A stretch of DNA of 33,812 bases from Dehalococcoidales bacterium (GCA_030640255.1 DAOWJS010000006.1:1-33812); one strand, 5' to 3'. Counted from the first letter of the stretch, positions 1-6,367 are shown. Notes: generated by a model not told the origin, from the sequence alone. Numbers and translations: made by a program.

Positions 1-180
1 CATAAGGTCGTGTAAAAAGTCCTCTCTATCCTCTCTCTTGACCTTGTGGACAAAGTATCGGGCTATCCTATAATAGGTAAGCCAGTCGCCAGTAAGCTGG
101 TCGTAACCGTTATTGTGGTAACCATTACCATTGTCTTGATACTGGTCAATAACCGTGTTATACTCGCCTATGTCTAGCAT
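1..180 (-). CDS. Hypothetical protein, N-terminal fragment (cut by window edge)
   Basis: Sixty codons are visible, starting at an ATG whose complement is at 178-180. A strong ribosome binding site, GGAGGT, lies 9 bases upstream. The reading frame runs open to the window edge, so the C-terminus is missing. The N-terminal third is rich in Asn, Tyr and Gly. The second half is helical and charged (WLTYYRIARYFVHKVKRED, then REDFLHDL). That half loosely recalls the helices of small sigma-70 region-2-like regulators on mobile elements, but this is an impression from pattern, not a proven match. Upstream lie a CTAG-rich repeat cluster and a possible hairpin at 209-238. A reading frame with its own good ribosome site makes it very likely a real gene; the function is unknown. 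Confidence 0.65.
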   Translation of the reverse strand, partial: MLDIGEYNTVIDQYQDNGNGYHNNGYDQLTGDWLTYYRIARYFVHKVKREDREDFLHDLM

Positions 181-199
181 TGTGAGTTGACCTCCAGTG

Positions 200-310
200 C
201 CTAGATTTGCCCTAGCTTGGCTAATCACTGGCTAGGGCATTTTATTTACCCTAGACTAGGCAAGCGTTCAGGTTTGGCTTTTACCGATATTCAATTGTTA
301 AGGTGCTAGG
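200..310. repeat. Cluster of CCTAG/CTAGG half-sites upstream of the leftmost gene
   Basis: Six CCTAG or CTAGG pentamers occur in about 110 bp (200-204, 211-215, 232-236, 250-254, 256-260, 306-310). Two of them form the perfect palindrome CCTAGACTAGG at 250-260. GCCCTAGC at 209-216 and GCTAGGGC at 231-238 form an 8-bp inverted repeat with a 14-base loop, followed on the plus strand by ATTTTATTT. CTAG is generally rare in bacterial DNA, so the clustering is notable. It could be an operator for the minus-strand gene at 1-180, or the hairpin could act as a weak plus-strand terminator. Confidence 0.45.
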
Positions 311-759
311 AATATCTGCTATAATAAGTATGCTTTACAAAAGAGCCTTTAGAAAAGAAAAAGAAGTAGTTACTTTTTTGATAAAAGATAAAATGCTAAA
401 ATCAGCTTGGAACTTGAGAATTGAGCCTCGCCCCTACCAAAGCGACGCAACTGATTGGGCTTGAGCACAGAGGCAGGCAGTCTGATTGTCGGGGCAGTCT
501 AAACTCCCCAGCCAGATTATGGCACCTCACCGGAACCCGTCAGGTCTATTCTAGCCCAAGCCGCAGACTCACTGGCCCTCGGGAAATAGAATACAAGCCA
601 ATTTGTGCAGCAGTTAACCAAAACCCCATTATATATAAATATCCCATTCAAAAGCCCGGAAAGGGAGCTAAAAATTGATTCTAGGGCTTGAGAGCAAGGC
701 TTGTGCAGGAGCCGCCGTGCTAACAAACGCCTTGGCAAAGGAAGGAGCCTTGCCAGTGT

Positions 760-785
760 AGTCCAAGTTAGTCCAGCCCAGTCCA
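760..785. repeat. Three AGTCCA boxes at exact 10-bp spacing
   Basis: AGTCCA occurs at 760-765, 770-775 and 780-785. The boxes would therefore sit on nearly the same face of the helix. This suggests cooperative protein binding, but three short copies can arise by chance. It lies about 80 bp before the TTACCT array. Confidence 0.4.
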
Positions 786-852
786 ACCGATTTCATGTGT
801 CCCACATTCCCCCTGTTTAGGCAAATGTCAAACTTCCCTAATTTTCCCATTT

Positions 853-1026
853 AGGTAGTTATCAAATTACCTAAAGATGGTATTACCTGAATTTTACCTG
901 CAGGTAGTTACCTAATTACCTTACCTAAATACCACCGCAGGTAATTACCTGAACTACCTTACCTAAATTACCTGCAGGTAGTTACCTAAAAAATTTACCA
1001 GAACTATTTACCAAATACCTAGGTAA
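853..1026. repeat. Iteron-like array of TTACCT hexamers
   Basis: I count ten TTACCT hexamers on the plus strand, starting at 867, 883, 894, 908, 916, 921, 945, 959, 968 and 982. Two more are inverted (AGGTAA at 939 and 1021), and related AGGTAG sites are at 853, 902 and 976. A 22-bp segment is repeated exactly at 894-915 and 968-989. It contains the palindrome ACCTGCAGGT followed by AGTTACCTAA. The tract is AT-rich and non-coding. Such arrays are typical of replication-initiator binding sites or of multi-site operators. No initiator gene is recognised in the window. Confidence 0.7.
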
Positions 1027-1294
1027 TTAACCAGCATCTTGGCTGAATAAAAGAGGAGGGGTTAGTATTAGAGTATGAAGTCAGGAACCAAGGTCTATAT
1101 CGCTCGCGAGGGTGGAGGCTAATGACCTCAGCAGGCTAGGCTTGTCCCGACCCGCCCAAGAAGCTTTCCAGATTACCACCATTAATATTCGTAGGAGCAT
1201 GGGGTGGCTTATGGTGGCTCTAGTTAGGAGGTAGCATTCTATTGTTGGGCATGTGTGTCGTTATACGCTTCAACTGTCCTATCACCGAAGATTG

Positions 1295-1741
1295 TCAACC
1301 AAACTCAGGGTGGGCTGCCCTCACCGGGTCTTGCCATCCGACCTCCTCAGCTTTCCCTTTGTCAGTCAGGCGATAGAACACGCGCTGCTCCAGGAAGTCG
1401 TAGATGGCCGGCTCCCGCCTATCTGTCGGTTCCACCAGGCCAAGCAGCTTGAACCAGTGAAAGTAGCGCGAAAACGAACTGTAGTTTGGCCTTTTGTAGG
1501 CTCTTTCCCCTATCTCAATTCTTTCTTCGTTTAGGTGTGCTATCTCGTCACTAAGAGCACGGTAGATGTCGGCAGCACAGGCCTCACCGTGCTCGACAAA
1601 ATACAGTTTTGTGAAAAGGCCAGGCCTATACAGACTGGCGCCTCTTCCCCAGGGGACAGCTATGCGCAGAGGATTCTGGTGTTGTTTTTCCTTTTTAGGC
1701 TCTTTCTTTGCCCTTGTAATCTTTGGTCTCTGTCGTCTCAT
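1295..1741 (-). CDS. Winged-helix-like DNA-binding protein, last gene of the recombinase operon
   Basis: The product is 148 aa from the ATG at 1741; a GTG at 1774 would add 11 residues. I prefer the ATG because AAAGAAG lies directly upstream. A very basic N-terminus (residues 1-25, mostly Lys, Arg and Gln) is followed by a helical region resembling a winged helix: FTKLYFVEHGEACAADIYRA, then a recognition-helix-like stretch NYSSFSRYFHWFKLLGLVEP, then a wing with VFYRLTDKGKAEE. That pattern is typical of PadR- or MarR-like folds, but no named family is recognised. It overlaps the end of recombinase 3 by about 47 bp, so the two are probably translationally linked. It may regulate or assist the recombinases. 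Confidence 0.6.
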   Translation of the reverse strand: MRRQRPKITRAKKEPKKEKQHQNPLRIAVPWGRGASLYRPGLFTKLYFVEHGEACAADIYRALSDEIAHLNEERIEIGERAYKRPNYSSFSRYFHWFKLLGLVEPTDRREPAIYDFLEQRVFYRLTDKGKAEEVGWQDPVRAAHPEFG

Positions 1742-2411
1742 CTTCTTTGTTTTGCCACAGTTTCTCGTATTCACATCTCAGTTGCTCGAGGTTAGAATCG
1801 ACATATTCCATAGTCGTAGATATGCTGGCGTGGCCAAGCAGCACTTGGAGTTTCTTTGTATCGAGACCTTGGCTTACCCACATCGTAGCCAGCAAATGGC
1901 GCAGACTGTGAGGATGTAGTCCCTTTATCCCTATCCGCCGGCCGAGCTTCTCAACCAGTTGCCAGCCGCGTTGGCGAGTGAATGGAAATACTAGCGGCCC
2001 GCGATAAGGAAATTTACGCCGCCATTGCAGATATTCATGTAGCAGTCGTAAAGTATAACGGTCAACAGGTATCGTTCGCTGTCGCCGTTGCTTGACCTTC
2101 TCGCGTAGAGCCTGGTCTACCTTATTCCCACAACCTGGGCAGAAGAGATGCCGTTTACCTAAAATCTCGCCACAGTTGGGGCATTTCAGTTTCAACCGCT
2201 CTTTCAAGCGTACAATGGTTAAAGTTCCCCTTTTAGAGTCAATGTCACCTTCCTTCAGTTGGATGGCTTCAGAAATGCGTATCCCGTCCCTCGCTAGTAC
2301 GGCAATAAAAGCCTTATCCCTGGGGTTGAGGGCGGCGGCGATGAGCCTCTTCTGCAGCTGCTCAAGCTCAAAGTATCCTTTTAGGTCGCGTATCGAAGTA
2401 ACCTGTGTCAT
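1695..2411 (-). CDS. Tyrosine recombinase 3, catalytic-domain-only, with internal zinc ribbon
   Basis: A 238-aa tyrosine recombinase. The ATG at 2411 has GAGG 8 bases upstream; a GTG at 2447 would add 12 residues without a ribosome site. Visible catalytic residues are Arg45 (DGIRISE), His168 and Arg171 (HSLRH), His194 (LLGHASISTT) and the nucleophile Tyr203 (MEYVD). Between the first Arg and the HxxR box is a four-Cys zinc ribbon (Cys77, Cys80, Cys91, Cys94; CPNC and CPGC). It sits where the beta-hairpin with the catalytic Lys normally lies. Only about 44 residues precede Arg45, against about 147 in XerD, so the N-terminal core-binding domain is absent. It is a close structural relative of recombinase 2. 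Confidence 0.85.
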   Translation of the reverse strand: MTQVTSIRDLKGYFELEQLQKRLIAAALNPRDKAFIAVLARDGIRISEAIQLKEGDIDSKRGTLTIVRLKERLKLKCPNCGEILGKRHLFCPGCGNKVDQALREKVKQRRQRTIPVDRYTLRLLHEYLQWRRKFPYRGPLVFPFTRQRGWQLVEKLGRRIGIKGLHPHSLRHLLATMWVSQGLDTKKLQVLLGHASISTTMEYVDSNLEQLRCEYEKLWQNKEDETTETKDYKGKERA

Positions 2412-2568
2412 CCAATTAACCTCGTCCTTGCTCTTCAGTGGTTTCACCAGATGTTTTATACAGCATTAGGCGAATACAGTGGGGAGATATCAGTTGGCCG
2501 GCTCTCCCCTTTCTATCTTCTACGTCTACCAAAACCTCGGCCTCCGCATTGCCTTCGTGACTGGCTCA

Positions 2569-3294
2569 TTACACCTTTACTTTGACACTAAACGGTAAAA
2601 ATTGTGTGTTATTGTGACTATGCAGACACCACAGCCTGTTATACCATTGACGGTGCTCTTCCCCGGCAACCTTTCGGTATCTGGCTGTGGTATTAAAGCT
2701 GGCATGTCCTAGATGCTCCTGAAGCAACCTGAGCCCATCACCGGAATCATCCACCTTCATCGCATGAACGCTGAAGGCATCCCTGAGGCGATGAGGACTG
2801 ACACCCCTTAGCCTCCCCGTTTCAGGGTTAACCAGGGATGGCAGCCCAGCCCGTCTGGCACAGTCCCTTACTATCTGCCACGCACGGTGTCGGTTGAGAC
2901 TGAAGAGGGGCGACTTGCTATCGCTTGAGCTCAGTTCATGGATATAGCACTTGATCATCTCAAGGGTGATTTCGTCAACAGGCAACACCCTGATGCGTCT
3001 TCTTTCCTGCTGACTTCGTATAGTCGCACTGACCTTAACCCCGCATCCGGGGCAGAACTGATGCTGACTGCCCAACCGCGTTTTACAGCTGGGGCAGCAG
3101 AGCTTTAAGCTTCTCTTTAGATGTAGGATTGTGATGGTGTTTTGCTGGAAATCTACGTCCTCTACTTTAAGGGCAAGTACTTCCGATATCCGGCACCCCA
3201 GACGGGAAAGCAGTCTGATGAGTAGCCTATCTCTCCGAGAACCTGCAACTCCCTCCATCAGTTCTATATCAGCCAATTCAAGATACGCTTTCAT
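2569..3294 (-). CDS. Tyrosine recombinase 2, catalytic-domain-only, with internal zinc ribbon
   Basis: A 241-aa product from the ATG at 3294, which has GGAAG 9 bases upstream. A TTG at 3339 would add 15 residues. Catalytic residues are Arg35 (GCRISE), His168 and Arg171 (PHRLRD), His197 (LGHASFNTT) and Tyr206 (ARYRKV). A zinc ribbon with Cys67, Cys70, Cys81 and Cys84 is inserted after a beta-strand reading ITILHLKRSLKL. It is followed by a basic run ERRRIRVLPVD, which matches the recombinase 3 pattern. The start overlaps the end of the HTH gene, suggesting coupled translation. As in its neighbours the core-binding domain is missing. Target site and reaction are unknown; breakage and rejoining of DNA is expected. 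Confidence 0.85.
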   Translation of the reverse strand: MKAYLELADIELMEGVAGSRRDRLLIRLLSRLGCRISEVLALKVEDVDFQQNTITILHLKRSLKLCCPSCKTRLGSQHQFCPGCGVKVSATIRSQQERRRIRVLPVDEITLEMIKCYIHELSSSDSKSPLFSLNRHRAWQIVRDCARRAGLPSLVNPETGRLRGVSPHRLRDAFSVHAMKVDDSGDGLRLLQEHLGHASFNTTARYRKVAGEEHRQWYNRLWCLHSHNNTQFLPFSVKVKV

Positions 3295-3484
3295 TTGTGG
3301 GCACTTCCAGAGAATTCTTGATTCGGCGCTTAGCCTCAAGGTATCTTCGCTTCATGGTATCCCGGCTAACATATTCGCTGGTCAACTCGCGATATACTTC
3401 GGCCATCTTCGACCAGCCGAGATTCTGGCCATCACGCAAGCGCAAAACTATAGCAAAATCCACAGAGAGTCTTGGCCTACCCAT
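3278..3484 (-). CDS. Small helix-turn-helix protein between recombinases
   Basis: A 68-aa basic protein starting with ATG inside the last codons of recombinase 1 (8-bp overlap). The sequence opens with GRPRLSVDFAIVLRLRDGQ, continues with WSKMAEVYRELTS and then YVSRDTMKRRYLEAKRR. This looks like a resolvase-type HTH: a GRP arm, a first helix, a turn and a recognition helix with RDTMKRRY. Its size, basic charge and place in the operon suggest that it supplies DNA binding for the recombinases, which lack their own core-binding domain. That role is inference. It could instead be an excisionase-like or regulatory protein. Confidence 0.65.
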   Translation of the reverse strand: MGRPRLSVDFAIVLRLRDGQNLGWSKMAEVYRELTSEYVSRDTMKRRYLEAKRRIKNSLEVPTNESVS

Positions 3485-4184
3485 TTCTATCCTTTCGGTG
3501 ATGACGACCGGTTTTGCTTAATATTTGGTCTATCCTGTAACCTCTCAGCTTTCTTATACCCATTTGGTCAACCGGGGATAGCGTCTTACCATTTATCAAA
3601 GCCTGACTCGAAGCGTAGTGCACATACCGACGCACCATTTCGAGGTTATTGTGGCCCAGTATCTGTTGTAATCGGAAAACATCTCCGCAGTTGTGGATGA
3701 GGTAATTGGTGGCAAAGGTGTGACGACACAAATGAGCGTGTAATCTTGGTACGCCCGCCTTCTTGCCCCAGCGTCTAATCAATAATTTGACTGCGTTGGC
3801 TCGCAACGGTTTACCATCGAGGGTGAGGAGGAGATAGTTATCGGCTTTGACCAGGGGTTCAGGACGAAAGTGAATAATATCCCGCCAGAGCATCTTCTGT
3901 GCCGATGCGCCAATAGGTACTATTCTCTCCTTACCTCCCTTGCTCATGACTTTCAAATAGCCTTGCTCAACATGGGCATCTTCGAAACGCAAACCACAAA
4001 GCTCACTGAGTCTGACCCCAGTATCGAGCATGACTATCAGGATAGCTATATCACGGCAGCCAATAGCAGTTAATGGATTTTGACAGTCAACTAGCTGGTC
4101 TAAATGTTCCTTCAGGAGCTGTGGAATTTCGTCAGAGAATGGGTGGCTTGACGAAAGGTCATTGTGAGTGCTATCGTTATTCAT
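3477..4184 (-). CDS. Tyrosine recombinase 1 (XerC/D-like), catalytic-domain-only
   Basis: The product is 235 aa from the ATG at 4184, which overlaps the stop of the 80-aa gene by 8 bp. A GTG at 4208 is an alternative. The full catalytic set is present: Arg58 (TGVRLSE), Lys85 in a normal SKGGKER hairpin, His151 and Arg154 (HLCRH), His178 (ILGHNN) and Tyr187 (RRYVHY). The Arg-to-Tyr distance of 129 residues matches XerD (about 131). Only 57 residues precede Arg58, so the core-binding domain of about 100 residues is missing. Unlike recombinases 2 and 3 it has no zinc ribbon. It is the first recombinase of the trio and probably forms a set with the two others. Confidence 0.85.
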   Translation of the reverse strand: MNNDSTHNDLSSSHPFSDEIPQLLKEHLDQLVDCQNPLTAIGCRDIAILIVMLDTGVRLSELCGLRFEDAHVEQGYLKVMSKGGKERIVPIGASAQKMLWRDIIHFRPEPLVKADNYLLLTLDGKPLRANAVKLLIRRWGKKAGVPRLHAHLCRHTFATNYLIHNCGDVFRLQQILGHNNLEMVRRYVHYASSQALINGKTLSPVDQMGIRKLRGYRIDQILSKTGRHHRKDRNG

Positions 4185-4419
4185 AGGAGCTACTCTCTTC
4201 GGCGCCACCAGTTAGAGCATCTTCCGCGGGAGCTTGACAGGGTGGCTTTCCTTTTTCAGCATTCGCTGGGTTCCCTTTTGATCGCAAGGCATCCCTCGCT
4301 GCCGCCTTCAGCAGAATGTCGATGACGCGGGAGAGCCTCGCACTACCATCAGGAGTAGCGACATGACGTATGCTTACCACTAGGCGTTTTTGATTTTGCT
4401 TACCTTGCTTTTTAGGCAC
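4177..4419 (-). CDS. Hypothetical 80-aa protein preceding recombinase 1
   Basis: Translation begins at GTG (complement of 4417-4419), supported by GGAGAGG 9 bases upstream. The N-terminal 45 residues are basic and helix-prone (KKQGKQNQKRLVVSIRHV, then LSRVIDILLKAAARDAL). The last third is rich in Ala, Glu, Gly and Pro and looks disordered. The stop overlaps the recombinase 1 ATG, and the start overlaps the stop of the 30-codon frame upstream. This is the arrangement of a tightly coupled operon. No family is recognised. A directionality factor or accessory DNA-binding protein is possible but unproven. Confidence 0.6.
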   Translation of the reverse strand: MPKKQGKQNQKRLVVSIRHVATPDGSARLSRVIDILLKAAARDALRSKGNPANAEKGKPPCQAPAEDALTGGAEESSSYE

Positions 4420-4504
4420 TCCGCCTTACCTCTCCATTGCCGACCACCAGCTCACAACCTCGGCCAGCCTCACCACCGAAAGGAGCGGGGCGGCGATAAG
4501 TCAT
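4412..4504 (-). CDS. Possible 30-aa small ORF between AbrB and the 80-aa gene
   Basis: An ATG at 4504 opens a 30-codon frame (MTYRRPAPFGGEAGRGCEL and onward) whose TAA at 4412-4414 overlaps the GTG of the next gene by 8 bp. That overlap matches the coupling seen elsewhere in this operon and is the main support. There is no good ribosome binding site, and the peptide is rich in Gly and Arg with one Cys. It may be a small protein, a coupling leader or chance. Confidence 0.3.
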   Translation of the reverse strand: MTYRRPAPFGGEAGRGCELVVGNGEVRRSA

Positions 4505-4517
4505 TCTAACTGTTAGT

Positions 4518-4706
4518 TTATTTGCCGATTTCCGCTTTGCCATCGCCTTGTCTTTTCAACGGGCGGATGGTTAGTTCGCCGTCCGCAATCATCTCCAGCC
4601 TGTCGCCTGCCCTCAGCCCATAGTATTCCGCCCAGCCCTTGGGGACTGTTACTACGAGCCCACCCTTGCCCATCCTTATCAGACTTCTGCGTAGTAAGGT
4701 CGGCAT
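4518..4706 (-). CDS. AbrB/MazE-like (SpoVT-AbrB fold) DNA-binding protein
   Basis: A 62-aa protein from the ATG at 4706, preceded by AGAGGTGAG at good spacing; the GTG at 4715 is too close to that site. The core has the swapped-hairpin signature of AbrB/SpoVT proteins: RSLIRMGKGGLVVTVPKGW, then YYGLRAGDRLEM and ELTIRPL. Members of this fold are usually transition-state regulators or antitoxins that repress their own operon. No toxin lies next to it. As the first gene of the recombinase operon it may autoregulate the module. It is divergent from the zinc-ribbon gene starting near 4776, so one operator could control both. Confidence 0.75.
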   Translation of the reverse strand: MPTLLRRSLIRMGKGGLVVTVPKGWAEYYGLRAGDRLEMIADGELTIRPLKRQGDGKAEIGK

Positions 4707-4775
4707 ATAACTCACCTCTTGCCTGTTTCTATGAACAATGCTAGACTAAGCTCAAAAGACAGAACAGAGGGAGTT

Positions 4776-5438
4776 ATGTCCATATCTGACGTATTGAGGA
4801 GAGGCATTGCTCTCACGCCTTTAGAGGTCCAGGTCTTTGAGAGCGAGTACATTCGGAAAGTTCAGGAATATCCTTCTGTCGCTGCGAGGTGCGGCGGATA
4901 CTTACTCAAGGTTTACGAGCGCATAAGAAAGATAGAGCAAAACTGCAACGTATGGCGTCAAGGTCATGTCGTCTTGTTACGAATGGCTTTGGACTTGGAT
5001 GAGAACTCCCTTGATAAGATACTTCAAAGCAGCCATTTGTGGCTTAGCGCAGTGAACTTTGGACAAGCAGGGGCTCCGTTCGTGAACCGCTACTTCATAG
5101 CTATCAAGCTCCTGATAGGGGTGCCAGAGAGGGTCGTCGTGGCAGAGGAGGTCAGGCGTCACCTGGACGTGACCCGCCTGTGGCACTGCCGGGTCTGTGG
5201 GTATGAGTGGGAGAGCAGGGGACAAGCGATTTGCCCCAGATGTGAAAGCAAGGATGCGAAAAACCTCCCAATTGGAGCGAAGGAGATAAAGCAGGCCGAG
5301 GTAGCTGCCCACAAGAGGGTTCAACGGGCGAGAGACTTAGCCAAGATTCTGTGCTTGTACTTTATTCGCGGTTTTGTCAAAGAGGTCACCGAAAAAGCGG
5401 TGCCCGCTGATGCTTCATGCTGGGTCAGAGTCAAATGA
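4776..5438 (+). CDS. Hypothetical protein with C-terminal zinc ribbon
   Basis: The product is 220 aa from the ATG at 4776; in-frame ATG 4731 or TTG 4719 would extend it to 235 or 239 aa. The start is uncertain because GGGAG lies only 2 bases before ATG 4776. The first 130 residues look mostly helical with no known motif. A zinc ribbon follows: WHCRVCGYEW, then CPRC, with Cys138, Cys141, Cys153 and Cys156. The C-terminus has a basic helix and a hydrophobic segment around ILCLYFIRGF, which is too short and too close to charges to call a membrane span. It is divergent from the AbrB-like gene. Possibly a nucleic-acid-binding accessory protein of the element. Confidence 0.65.
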   Translation: MSISDVLRRGIALTPLEVQVFESEYIRKVQEYPSVAARCGGYLLKVYERIRKIEQNCNVWRQGHVVLLRMALDLDENSLDKILQSSHLWLSAVNFGQAGAPFVNRYFIAIKLLIGVPERVVVAEEVRRHLDVTRLWHCRVCGYEWESRGQAICPRCESKDAKNLPIGAKEIKQAEVAAHKRVQRARDLAKILCLYFIRGFVKEVTEKAVPADASCWVRVK

Positions 5439-5533
5439 GCAACCTAGACAAGCGGCTCGGGAAATAAGCTGGTTGGGCGGCGTGATGTCTCTCATTGCAA
5501 GTGAACCAAGCGTTGCCTCTAACTAAATCGTGA

Positions 5534-6367
5534 ATGGAGTCTAGGAGGTCTGACATAGTAGAAAGCGCTGGCAAAGACCTACCTCAAGAAGAGCAGTTTA
5601 TTCAACGAATCAAATCGCTGAGGTCGGAGGATGTTAACCATATGGGAGCCATCATAGGGCAAGCCGGAATAGGCAAACTGAGGCGAACCGACCGCTACTA
5701 TCCATTGAGATTCCTTGCGGACGGTATCGATGCCTATAGGTATGGTTTTGACAATGCGGTTGTTTTCTATGCGGGAACGGCTTTGGAACTAGCGTTACTG
5801 GCTTTGTTGCGAGACATAATAAAGCAAGAACGGCAGCGAAACCCCAAGCTTCATGTGGATTTCAAATGGCTAATAGACCACTCTGGAAACCTGCTGGACG
5901 AGGCGGGAACGAATCTGTGCCACAAAGTTCGGATAATGAGGAATTGTTACATTCACTATGAGAACATAGTGGCTCATATTGCTTGGATGCAAGAGGTCGA
6001 TTGGCCCGAAAAGAGGGAAGAGGAGAAGGCAAAGCTTGGAAATGACCCCGAAGCAGTAAAATTCATTGACTCGCTTACTCAATTAATGGATGACCTGTAT
6101 AGCAGAGAGGGAATGTTGCCAATTCGCTTTGAACATCTGGAAACAAATAGGGAAGTAATGTCGTTTATTGAAAATCGATACAAGCAGTATATGAACTGGC
6201 TACCCCAGGCTTGGTCTTCCAAGAAGCGAGAACTCACCAGAGAAGAGTTCGATAACATCTATAGCATTGAGGCTTTTGACGCTCTGCATTGCATAACTTG
6301 GGTTTCCGAAGTCATTAGGAAACTGAATCTTATCTCCTTTTCTGGTCAGCCAGTACTGCTAGAGTGA
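5534..6367 (+). CDS. HEPN-domain-like protein (candidate RNase)
   Basis: A 277-aa, largely helical protein. Residues 72-95 (DNAVVFYAGTALELALLALL) resemble the first HEPN helix. Arg136-Asn137 to His141 (RNCYIH) fit the Rx4-6H active-site motif, including the favoured polar residue after Arg. Many HEPN proteins with this motif are metal-independent RNases in toxin-antitoxin, abortive-infection or CRISPR-linked systems; others are structural. The C-terminal 130 residues are charged and unassigned. The ATG has no clear ribosome binding site. No MNT-type nucleotidyltransferase partner is next to it. Its place beside a recombinase module fits a defence or element-maintenance role, which is inference. 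Confidence 0.55.
   Translation: MESRRSDIVESAGKDLPQEEQFIQRIKSLRSEDVNHMGAIIGQAGIGKLRRTDRYYPLRFLADGIDAYRYGFDNAVVFYAGTALELALLALLRDIIKQERQRNPKLHVDFKWLIDHSGNLLDEAGTNLCHKVRIMRNCYIHYENIVAHIAWMQEVDWPEKREEEKAKLGNDPEAVKFIDSLTQLMDDLYSREGMLPIRFEHLETNREVMSFIENRYKQYMNWLPQAWSSKKRELTREEFDNIYSIEAFDALHCITWVSEVIRKLNLISFSGQPVLLE

Larger units (their letters stand above)
181..1294. other. Gene-poor, repeat-rich intergenic region
   Basis: About 1.1 kb without a convincing gene. The open frames here use TTG starts, lack ribosome binding sites and give low-complexity products, so I do not call them. A TATAAT at 320-325 on the plus strand has TTGTTA 19 bases upstream, a poor promoter at best. From about 750 to 1030 the DNA is full of short repeats, listed separately. 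GAGGAGGGG at about 1052-1060 precedes an ATG at 1075, but the spacing is poor and the frame has only 15 codons. Candidate roles are a replication or transfer origin, or the regulatory end of the mobile module at 1295-4706. Confidence 0.5.
1295..4706 (-). mobile_element. Recombinase-trio module (putative integrative element core)
   Basis: Eight minus-strand frames run from 4706 to 1295 with overlaps or short gaps: an AbrB-like protein, a 30-codon frame, an 80-aa protein, recombinase 1, a 68-aa HTH protein, recombinase 2, recombinase 3 and a winged-helix-like protein. Three tandem tyrosine recombinases recall RIT (recombinase-in-trio) elements. These proteins are much shorter than usual, however, and two carry zinc ribbons, so I do not equate them. 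Element ends and attachment sites are not identified. The flanking 1-1294 repeats and the accessory genes at 4776-6367 may belong to the same element. Confidence 0.6.

Noticed and set aside
421..850. Open frames on both strands (85, 89 and 60 aa)
   Set aside because: TTG or poorly supported starts, no ribosome binding sites, low-complexity products and no overlap with a convincing operon.
853..1026. Repeat array considered as a CRISPR array
   Set aside because: The repeats are 6-22 bp, irregularly spaced and in both orientations, with no uniform spacers and no cas genes nearby.
1253..1919. Plus-strand open frames opposite the recombinase operon
   Set aside because: They lie antisense to genes with clear protein motifs and have no translation signals.
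1695..4184. Calling the recombinase cluster a RIT element
   Set aside because: Three tandem recombinases fit, but the proteins are too short, two carry zinc ribbons, and no terminal inverted repeats were found.
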